From: Prevotella sp.
GTDB lineage: Bacteria; Bacteroidota; Bacteroidia; Bacteroidales; Bacteroidaceae
Reading direction: 5' to 3'
DNA: 8,606 nucleotides
NCBI GenBank assembly: GCA_021203705.1
Contig: JAJQAR010000383.1
Location: 1-8,606 of the forward strand
Part shown: positions 1 through 5,981 of the stretch, piece after piece
Layout: each line of letters starts with the position of its first letter
Position numbering within the stretch: position 1 is the stretch's first letter
Program-made: the position numbers and the translations under genes
Notes under the pieces: generated by a model
Databases searched by the model: none
Told to the model about the DNA's origin: nothing
What the model saw: only the letters and a program-made list of their open reading frames with translations

Positions 1-2
1 CT

Positions 3-131
3 GTAGATGACATGAAGCGCCGTGTGGAAAAAGACATCTGGTATATCGAGCACTGGAGCTTCTGGTTAGACATTCAGATAATAATGAAGACCATTGGAGA
101 TATGTTCAGGGGCGACAAGAAAGCCTATTAA
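3..131 (+). CDS. C-terminal fragment of an undecaprenyl-phosphate sugar phosphotransferase (partial, 5' end outside window)
   Basis: The reading frame is open from the window edge to a TAA at 129-131 and gives 42 residues. They include the stretch RRVEKDIWYIEHWSFWLD, followed by IIMKTIGDMF and a short basic tail. This is the characteristic end of the bacterial sugar transferase family (WcaJ/WbaP/PglC-like polyprenyl glycosylphosphotransferases), where D-x-W-Y-I-E-x-W-S-x-x-x-D lies close to the C-terminus. Family members transfer a sugar-1-phosphate from a UDP-sugar to undecaprenyl phosphate at the inner membrane, the first step in making a capsule or exopolysaccharide repeat unit. The sugar cannot be told from this fragment, and the catalytic part lies to the left of the window. 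The gene converges on guaA, so an exopolysaccharide locus may lie to the left (inference). Confidence 0.85.
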   Translation, partial: VDDMKRRVEKDIWYIEHWSFWLDIQIIMKTIGDMFRGDKKAY

Positions 132-151
132 TTTTTAGAAAACCATATATA

Positions 152-185
152 AATAAGGTTAGGGAGACAGCTTCCTAACCTTATT
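152..185. terminator. Hairpin between convergent genes, probable transcription terminator
   Basis: AATAAGGTTAGG at 152-163 is a perfect inverted repeat of CCTAACCTTATT at 174-185. In + strand RNA the stem extends inward through a G-U (164/173), an A-U (165/172) and a G-C pair (166/171), leaving a four-base loop. In - strand RNA the 164/173 position would be a C-A mismatch, which slightly favours action on the sugar transferase transcript. The hairpin starts 21 bases after that gene's stop codon and lies 33 bases beyond the guaA stop. Neither side has a strong T run, so it is not a textbook intrinsic terminator. Its position between convergent genes is the main support. Confidence 0.6.
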
Positions 186-217
186 GATGAATACACGGTA
201 TTATCTGTAAAGCATTG

Positions 218-1762
218 CTATTCCCATTCTATTGTCGAAGGCGGTTTTGAGGAGACATCGTAACATACGCGGTTCACCCCTTTCACCTTGTTGATAATCT
301 CATTAGACACCTTTGCCATGAAATCGAAAGGCAGACGCGCCCAATCTGCTGTCATCGCATCCATACTCGTTACTGCCCGCAATGCTACCGGATGCTCGTA
401 TGTGCGCTCATCGCCCATCACTCCCACACTACGTACCGTAGAGAGAAGCACAACACCAGCCTGCCATACCTTGTCGTAAAGAATTTCCCCATCTTCACAG
501 ACATATTTGAGCATCGCCTCAATGTAGATATCATCAGCATCCTGAAGGATACGCACTTTCTCACGGGTGATGTCTCCGAGAATACGTACAGCGAGACCGG
601 GACCAGGGAATGGATGACGCTTTATCAACCGTTCCGGCATCTCAAGTTCATAACCCACACGGCGCACCTCGTCCTTGAACAGCCATTTCAACGGCTCACA
701 CAGTTTGAGGTGCATTTCTTTCGGCAGTCCTCCTACATTATGATGGCTCTTTATTGTCATACCCGTGATACTAAGACTCTCTATGCGGTCGGGATATATC
801 GTTCCCTGTGCAAGCCATTTAGCATCCGTTATCTTCTTTGCCTCCTCGTTGAAAACTTCCACAAAGTCGTGACCGATAATCTTGCGTTTCTGCTCCGGGT
901 CGGTTACCCCTTCAAGATCCTTGAAAAATCTCTCGCTCGCATCAACACCGATAACATTCAAGCCAAGACCCTGATATGCGTCCATCACCTTCTGGAACTC
1001 GTTCTTGCGGAGCATACCATGGTCAACAAAGATGCACGTGAGATTTTTACCTATGGCACGGTTAAGCAATGTGGCACATACCGAAGAATCAACACCGCCG
1101 CTCAAACCAAGTATCACATGGTCGTTACCAATTTGATCCTTCAACTCCTGTATTGTGGACTCCACAAACGAGGCGGCACTCCATTCCTGACTACTTCCGC
1201 AGATGTCAACGGCAAAGTTCTTCAATAATAGCGTTCCTTGTGTGGTATGAAAAACTTCTGGATGAAATTGCACTGCCCAAAGAGGAACACTTTCTGAGGC
1301 ATACGCCGCAAACTTGACATCGGCAGTGGAAGCGATAACATGACAGTCGGATGGTATCGCCGTGATAGTATCACCGTGGCTCATCCACACCTGCGACTCC
1401 TCCTCGAAACCTTTGAAAAGTGGGTCGGTACTGTCGAATGTCTTTAAATGCGCACGCCCATACTCACGGGTATCTGTCTTTTCCACCTTTCCACCGCAAG
1501 AATTAGCGATAAACTGTGCGCCATAGCAAATGCCGAGTACTGGATACTTGCCGACAAACTTGCTCAAATCTGCCTTGAAAGCCTCTGGAGAATGAACCGA
1601 ATAAGGCGATCCGCTAAGTATGACACCTATGATACCTTCCTCATCTTCAGGAAATTTGTTATAAGGCATAATCTCGCAGAACGTGCCGAGTTCCCTTATT
1701 CTCCTTCCGATGAGTTGAGTGGTCTGTGAACCGAAATCAAGAATGATAATTTTCTGTTGCAT
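218..1762 (-). CDS. guaA: GMP synthase, glutamine-hydrolysing
   Basis: This cytosolic enzyme converts XMP, ATP and glutamine to GMP, the last step of guanine nucleotide synthesis. At 514 residues it has the usual full length. The N-terminal class I glutamine amidotransferase domain (about 4-190) carries the nucleophile Cys79 in GICYGAQ and the partners His167 and Glu169 in QFHPEV. The ATP-pyrophosphatase domain follows, with the P-loop SGGVDSS at 221-227. The C-terminal dimerisation and XMP-binding part includes [12 protein letters not shown] and ends in KPPSTIEWE, the conserved GuaA terminus. The start is fixed because [13 protein letters not shown] aligns with the family N-terminus. The ATG lies only 7 bases after the stop of the nucleotidyltransferase gene, so the two are almost certainly co-transcribed. 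The stop is TAG. I see no defects. Confidence 0.98.
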   Translation of the reverse strand: MQQKIIILDFGSQTTQLIGRRIRELGTFCEIMPYNKFPEDEEGIIGVILSGSPYSVHSPEAFKADLSKFVGKYPVLGICYGAQFIANSCGGKVEKTDTREYGRAHLKTFDSTDPLFKGFEEESQVWMSHGDTITAIPSDCHVIASTADVKFAAYASESVPLWAVQFHPEVFHTTQGTLLLKNFAVDICGSSQEWSAASFVESTIQELKDQIGNDHVILGLSGGVDSSVCATLLNRAIGKNLTCIFVDHGMLRKNEFQKVMDAYQGLGLNVIGVDASERFFKDLEGVTDPEQKRKIIGHDFVEVFNEEAKKITDAKWLAQGTIYPDRIESLSITGMTIKSHHNVGGLPKEMHLKLCEPLKWLFKDEVRRVGYELEMPERLIKRHPFPGPGLAVRILGDITREKVRILQDADDIYIEAMLKYVCEDGEILYDKVWQAGVVLLSTVRSVGVMGDERTYEHPVALRAVTSMDAMTADWARLPFDFMAKVSNEIINKVKGVNRVCYDVSSKPPSTIEWE

Positions 1763-1769
1763 TATTCTT

Positions 1770-2540
1770 TTATTGTATTTGATTTATAAATATTTCTGCT
1801 TCTGATAATGTGTCCAACTTTCCGATATCAAGAATTTTTAAGGCGGGTTCTTCTACTCCCTTTATAACCACCTTATCGCAGATTTTCAGGTAAAAATCGA
1901 TGATCCCGAATATATCAGGGAAATCAGCCATAAAGGGGAACAAGCGAGGGGAAAAAATATGTATTCCCGAAAATGCTAAGCACCTGCTATCTGATACACG
2001 CAAATCAGGATATGGACTTCTCACTTCACCAGTCTCTATGTTTGTCCACCCTACAAGACGCATATCGTTATCGAAAAGCAGATAACGTTTTGTCGTGCGG
2101 TTGCTGACAAGCAGCGTGGCATCGCCCAACACATTATTTATATATAAGGTCCGCAGATCGACATTGCTCAATATATCCACATTATGTATCAAAATAGGAG
2201 CATCAGGCAAAAACAATGGAGCTGCTTTTTTGAGACCACCGCCAGTATCAAGCAAGCAACTTGTCTCATCACTGACCTGTATGTCAATACCGAAGTTGCC
2301 GTTAGCAGTGAGGAAATCAGTTATCTGACTTGCGAAATGGTGTACATTAACTACAATCCTTTCACAACCGGCTGCTTTCAAGTTGAGAATGGTATGTTCA
2401 AGCATAGGCTTGCCACCAACCTTAACGAGAGCTTTCGGCATAGTGTCGGTCAACGGTTTCAGGCGTGTGCCGAGACCAGCGGCGAATATCATCGCCTGCA
2501 TGCTAAAACCGTTATTGTCTTTTCCCATTGTCTGTGCCAT
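1770..2540 (-). CDS. MurU-like sugar-1-phosphate nucleotidyltransferase (candidate MurNAc-1-phosphate uridylyltransferase)
   Basis: This is a cytosolic nucleotidyltransferase of the NDP-sugar pyrophosphorylase superfamily, which joins a sugar-1-phosphate to an NTP and releases pyrophosphate. Visible motifs are [14 protein letters not shown] with the following MPKAL (about 19-38, the nucleotide-binding signature), [10 protein letters not shown] (97-106), HNVD with probable metal ligand Asp122, and LDIGKLD with Asp238. There is no left-handed beta-helix acetyltransferase domain as in GlmU, so the size resembles MurU. The gene follows an AmgK-like kinase gene, and this pairing supports UDP-MurNAc salvage. 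Substrate is inferred from context; UDP-glucose, GDP-mannose or another NDP-sugar is possible. The start is uncertain. The ATG at 2540 adds 13 residues with no family likeness, and the ATG at 2501 gives MQAMIFAAG, a better match to the family N-terminus and a 243-residue protein. Confidence 0.85.
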   Translation of the reverse strand: MAQTMGKDNNGFSMQAMIFAAGLGTRLKPLTDTMPKALVKVGGKPMLEHTILNLKAAGCERIVVNVHHFASQITDFLTANGNFGIDIQVSDETSCLLDTGGGLKKAAPLFLPDAPILIHNVDILSNVDLRTLYINNVLGDATLLVSNRTTKRYLLFDNDMRLVGWTNIETGEVRSPYPDLRVSDSRCLAFSGIHIFSPRLFPFMADFPDIFGIIDFYLKICDKVVIKGVEEPALKILDIGKLDTLSEAEIFINQIQ

Positions 2541-2571
2541 AATGTTGCTATGTTGTGTTGTGGATATGCGT

Positions 2572-4107
2572 TTATTGTCTCTTGAATACCTTACTGATGT
2601 TCTGTTCCCTATGGATTACTTGCACCTCAACACCGAACTTCTCATGGATATGCTCCGCCAAATGCTGGGCTGAATATACACTGCGGTGCTGACCACCGGT
2701 ACAGCCGAAACAGAACATCAGACTTGTGAAACCTCTCTGGATATAGCGGCTTACATGCGCATCAGCGAGTTTGTAAACACTGTCGAGGAAAGTGAGTATC
2801 TCTCCGTCATCCTCAAGAAAACGTATCACTGGCTCATCAAGGCCATTCAGATGTTTGTAACGCTCATAACGCCCTGGATTATGGGTGCAGCGGCAGTCGA
2901 ATACATATCCGCCGCCATTGCCTGTCTCGTCGGAAGGTATTCCTTTCTTATACGAAAAACTGTATATGCGTACCACCAAAGGACCTTTGTTGTCGTATTT
3001 TGACAATGTCGGCTGTTCGTCAGCAGAATTTGAGGAATACACATTACTGCCAGAGACCTTTAAACCATTGGAACTTGTTACTATTGGTTTTTCTTGCGGT
3101 GCAAACTGTGGCAGTTCTGTCAACCGGCGCAGCATATCCATCATATAAGGATAGGGAAATACTTTCAGTTGCAGCAGTTCACGCAGGTTCTGCATAGCTG
3201 GCGGAATACTGTCGAGGAAATGTTTCTTGCGCTCAAAATATCCCCTGAAACCGTATGCTCCAAGTACCTGCAACGTACGGAAAAGGACAAATTGGCACAG
3301 ACGCTCCACGAAATGTCTGACGGATGGCACCTCTGTATAGTTTCTCAGAGAATAATAATACTCATAAAGCAGTTCACGACGCAGTTTATTGGGGTATCTC
3401 GCCGATGCCTGCCAGAGGAACGATGCCAAATCGTAATAGTACGGTCCTTTGCGCCCTCCCTGAAAGTCAATGAAAAATGGGTTCCCGTCATTGTCAAGCA
3501 TTATGTTACGTGCCTGAAAATCACGGTACATAAAACTGTCGGCATTCTCTTTCAGAAGTTCTTTGGCGAACAGGCGGAAGTCAGCCTCTAATTTCAATTC
3601 ATGGAAATCGAGGTCAGTAGGTTTCAGAAAACAATACTTGAAATAATTGAGATCAAAGAGAACGCTGTTCTCATCAAATTCAGGCTGCGGATAACAGTTC
3701 GACCAGTCCAAGCCACGAGCTCCCCTTATCTGTATGTTGGGCAGTTGCCTGATTGTCTTTATAAGCAGACTTTTCTCGTAGTTATTGTATCTTCCTCCTG
3801 CCTCTCTGCCGCCTTTAATGGTATCAAACAGAGATACCGAGCCTAAATCATCCTGTAAATACGCAAGTTCATCATCTGAAACCGCCAACACCTGCGGCAC
3901 GGGGAGCTGCTGTTGTTTGAAATGCCCTGACAGATAGATAAAAGCATGGTCCTCATCCTGACTTGTGCCGATAACGCCCACCACGGTAGTGCCGTCGTTT
4001 CCTGTGAGTCTGTAATATTCACGGTTACTGCCGGCAGCCTGTAATTTCTCCACGCTTGCCGGTGATAAACCTTTCCAGGAACAGTACAAATCCAAAAGTT
4101 TCTGCAT
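2572..4107 (-). CDS. AmgK-like aminoglycoside-phosphotransferase-fold sugar kinase fused to a RapZ C-terminal domain
   Basis: This is a 511-residue two-domain protein. Residues about 1-335 form an APH/choline-kinase-like domain. MYRDFQARNIML (193-204) supplies the catalytic loop with Asp196 and Asn201, and FIDFQGG (212-218) supplies metal-binding Asp214; GPYYYDLASFLWQA follows, as in AmgK-type anomeric MurNAc/GlcNAc kinases. A polar linker rich in Ser and Asn (about 336-375) leads to a RapZ C-terminal domain (about 376-505). That domain has SFSYKKGIP, FDCRCTHNP (403-411), NGLDEPV, FGCTGGQHRSV (467-477) and the closing HRE (499-501). RapZ proteins normally carry a Walker-type P-loop ATPase before this domain; I see none here. 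In E. coli the RapZ C-terminal domain binds glucosamine-6-phosphate. The gene leads an operon with a MurU-like gene and guaA, so MurNAc-1-phosphate production in cell-wall recycling, with amino-sugar sensing, is the inferred role. The domains are secure; the substrate and regulation are not. Confidence 0.87.
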   Translation of the reverse strand: MQKLLDLYCSWKGLSPASVEKLQAAGSNREYYRLTGNDGTTVVGVIGTSQDEDHAFIYLSGHFKQQQLPVPQVLAVSDDELAYLQDDLGSVSLFDTIKGGREAGGRYNNYEKSLLIKTIRQLPNIQIRGARGLDWSNCYPQPEFDENSVLFDLNYFKYCFLKPTDLDFHELKLEADFRLFAKELLKENADSFMYRDFQARNIMLDNDGNPFFIDFQGGRKGPYYYDLASFLWQASARYPNKLRRELLYEYYYSLRNYTEVPSVRHFVERLCQFVLFRTLQVLGAYGFRGYFERKKHFLDSIPPAMQNLRELLQLKVFPYPYMMDMLRRLTELPQFAPQEKPIVTSSNGLKVSGSNVYSSNSADEQPTLSKYDNKGPLVVRIYSFSYKKGIPSDETGNGGGYVFDCRCTHNPGRYERYKHLNGLDEPVIRFLEDDGEILTFLDSVYKLADAHVSRYIQRGFTSLMFCFGCTGGQHRSVYSAQHLAEHIHEKFGVEVQVIHREQNISKVFKRQ

Positions 4108-4141
4108 ATCAAGTAACAGTTAGTCTCATTTTAACGGTATG

Positions 4142-4170
4142 CAAACTTACTTATATTTTCCGAATTACAA
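4142..4170 (-). promoter_or_regulatory. Putative Bacteroidetes-type promoter for the kinase-nucleotidyltransferase-guaA operon
   Basis: On the - strand TAAGTTTG (4142-4149) matches the Bacteroides -7 consensus TAnnTTTG exactly. A TTG (4168-4170) lies 18 bases upstream, close to the usual 19-21 base spacing of the -33 TTTG element. This predicts a transcript start near 4135 and a leader of roughly 27 bases before the ATG at 4107. It lies just downstream of the terminator of the preceding unit, where a new promoter is expected. The call rests on a consensus match only. Confidence 0.55.
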
Positions 4171-4181
4171 GGCATGTGGAC

Positions 4182-4215
4182 AAAAAAATGTGGCAGGGTT
4201 GAACTCTGCCACATT
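4182..4215 (-). terminator. Intrinsic terminator of the pectinase operon
   Basis: AATGTGGCAG (4187-4196) and CTGCCACATT (4206-4215) form a perfect 10-bp stem around a 9-base loop. Read on the - strand, the stem is followed at once by a run of seven T (complement of 4182-4188, the first two being part of the stem). This is a textbook Rho-independent terminator. It begins 48 bases after the pectate lyase stop and lies upstream of the putative promoter of the next unit, so it separates the two operons. Confidence 0.88.
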
Positions 4216-4263
4216 CTGTTCTATAATATAATAAGGTGTAACCTATATAAGTCTGAGATCACA

Positions 4264-5922
4264 TCACATTATTACTTTGTCGGTAGATGTTGTGCCGTTT
4301 GAGTAAGTAATCTTACGGATACTGATACCGTTTGCCGGCTTGCTGATTTTAACGCCACCGATAGTGTAATATTCTATCTTAGATACTTCGGAAGTAGGCT
4401 TTACAAGGGAAATTCCTGTTGCTGGGATATATGCCGGATAATACTCGTCAACAGCATCAAGAGCATCCTCATTCTCGGCTTTCATGATATCCTCAACAAG
4501 TGAGTTTATGTAAACCTCAAGATTGGTGTACCACCCCTTCTCTGTATCTATGGTATATAAGTTGCCATCGCTTGCATCATTAGGATCAAGTCCGTTTGCT
4601 GTTTCCCATTCATCTGGCATACCATCACCATCAGTATCAAAATCGTCAGCCCTGTATGTTGGCTCTACCTCTGGGAAGCCACCGACATCCTCAGGAGTAT
4701 CGATTATTCCAGCCACCTGAGTAATACTACCCGTATAAGTAGCCGTTCCTGTCTCTGCCTCTTCCATATATCTTGCATCAAAAGCATCACGATAAAGAGA
4801 AGCACCTGCATACGCCATGACCTTAGAATATGCATTAACTGCTGAGTGAGTGGTGATAGTACCTGTGGCAATCGGCTCAGTCAGTTTAATGGTATCCGCA
4901 ATCGTACTGTTGGAATTATCTATTGTAACACCTTGCCAGTCGTAATTTTCACCCTTGTCTCTTACATAGTTGCCATCAATATAGAAATGTCCGTATGTAT
5001 TAGTAGGGATTACTTCATCGGATTCAGTTCCCTTAATATAGCTGCACTCGAATACTCTGTATTTGTTCTTTGTACCAGGACCATACTTGTAATAGTTGTT
5101 TACGATATTGTGATAACCACCAGGACCACCGTAAGCACCATTACCTTGTCCCCAGTTGTAAATCAGGTTATTGCGAAGGTCAACCTGCTCTGCCTCGATA
5201 CTACTTGCATAATTATCGGAAGCATCGCCACGCCAACCATAACGCGCTCCGTTAAGACGAGGTGAGCGGTTTGTGTGGTGAGCTAAAAGGTTGTGGTGGA
5301 AAGATGCGCTCTTACCGCCCCATATACCGCCGTAACCATGAGCGCCCTTATCATGCCCTGCATTATTCAGACTTTCAGCGATAGTACACCATTGCATTGT
5401 GAAGTTCTTGTTGTCGTAGAAAGAAGCGCATTCGTCGATACTCCAGCTGAAAGAGCAATGGTCAAAAATCACATTGGCGTAATGTCTTCCCCAACAAGCG
5501 TCGGCACCATCATTCACATCTTTCTCATTACCTCTTCTGAAACGGATAAAACGTACAATAACATTACTTCCGTCTAAATTTACCGTGTAATAACGGAGAG
5601 TGATACCGGGAGAAGGGGCTGTCTGCCCTGCTATGGTAGTCAAAGGAGGTATTTTGAGGTCTGACTCCAACTCAATTACACCACCCACATCGAAGACGAT
5701 AGTTTTTGCTTTACTTTTGTATTCGCCTTCCAATGCTTCTCGCAAAGAGCCTTCACCAGAGTCATTAAGGTTGGTAACATGAATAACGACACCACCACGT
5801 CCACCAGTAGCATCACGACCAAAACCCTCCGCACCAGGAAAGGCATGTTTCGTGTCTTGTGCGAAAGCAGTAACTGTACTGAAAAGTGCCGTTATTGCAA
5901 ATAAGAAAATCTTTTTAACCAT
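4264..5922 (-). CDS. Exported pectate lyase, polysaccharide lyase family 1, with calcium-loop segment and T9SS-like tail
   Basis: Pectate lyases cleave polygalacturonate by calcium-dependent beta-elimination, giving 4,5-unsaturated oligogalacturonides. Of 552 residues, 1-21 form a Sec signal peptide (MVKK, hydrophobic core, probable cut after AFA before QDT). The PL1 right-handed beta-helix covers about 27-385. It opens with FPGAEGFGRDATGG and contains VIFDHCSFSWSIDE (151-164), with acidic residues at the expected calcium-binding position, and NRSPRLNGARYG (218-229), whose Arg219 or Arg222 is the likely catalytic base. DFDTDGDGMPDEW (428-439) with GLDPNDASDG is a calcium-binding TSP3-like segment common at the end of Bacteroidetes PL1 enzymes. 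The last 40 residues (IEYYTIGGVKIS, then ISIRKITYSNG, then KVIM) look like a type IX secretion sorting domain. The gene follows the GH28-GH105 gene by 59 bases, so they are probably co-transcribed. The exact PL1 subfamily is unassigned. Confidence 0.93.
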   Translation of the reverse strand: MVKKIFLFAITALFSTVTAFAQDTKHAFPGAEGFGRDATGGRGGVVIHVTNLNDSGEGSLREALEGEYKSKAKTIVFDVGGVIELESDLKIPPLTTIAGQTAPSPGITLRYYTVNLDGSNVIVRFIRFRRGNEKDVNDGADACWGRHYANVIFDHCSFSWSIDECASFYDNKNFTMQWCTIAESLNNAGHDKGAHGYGGIWGGKSASFHHNLLAHHTNRSPRLNGARYGWRGDASDNYASSIEAEQVDLRNNLIYNWGQGNGAYGGPGGYHNIVNNYYKYGPGTKNKYRVFECSYIKGTESDEVIPTNTYGHFYIDGNYVRDKGENYDWQGVTIDNSNSTIADTIKLTEPIATGTITTHSAVNAYSKVMAYAGASLYRDAFDARYMEEAETGTATYTGSITQVAGIIDTPEDVGGFPEVEPTYRADDFDTDGDGMPDEWETANGLDPNDASDGNLYTIDTEKGWYTNLEVYINSLVEDIMKAENEDALDAVDEYYPAYIPATGISLVKPTSEVSKIEYYTIGGVKISKPANGISIRKITYSNGTTSTDKVIM

Positions 5923-5981
5923 AAAAATTTAATGTTTTGTTTTTTTCAATTAGTCCTGTTGTAATATTTTAAATCGAAATC
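5923..5981 (-). promoter_or_regulatory. A-rich leader between the two pectinase genes
   Basis: This 59-base spacer shows no hairpin with a T run and no TAnnTTTG promoter element, so read-through from the GH28-GH105 gene is the simplest reading. On the - strand the stretch next to the pectate lyase ATG includes GAAAAAAACAAAACATTAAA and has no Shine-Dalgarno sequence. A-rich unstructured leaders of this kind are typical of Bacteroidetes translation starts. A similar A-rich stretch precedes the GH28-GH105 gene (8550-8580). Confidence 0.4.

Noticed and set aside
392..1228. A long + strand open frame (278 codons) opposite guaA
   Set aside because: It lies wholly antisense to the unmistakable guaA. 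Its translation shows no recognisable motif and is explained by the codon bias of the real gene.
3843..4112. A - strand open frame of 89 codons that starts 5 bases before the kinase ATG in another frame
   Set aside because: It overlaps the conserved kinase N-terminus and its translation has no family likeness. It is a frame shadow.
4228..4252. A small AGGT-gta-ACCT inverted repeat flanked by AT-rich sequence after the pectate lyase stop
   Set aside because: The perfect stem is only four pairs with a three-base loop, and the outer bases do not pair well. The strong hairpin at 4187-4215 explains termination.
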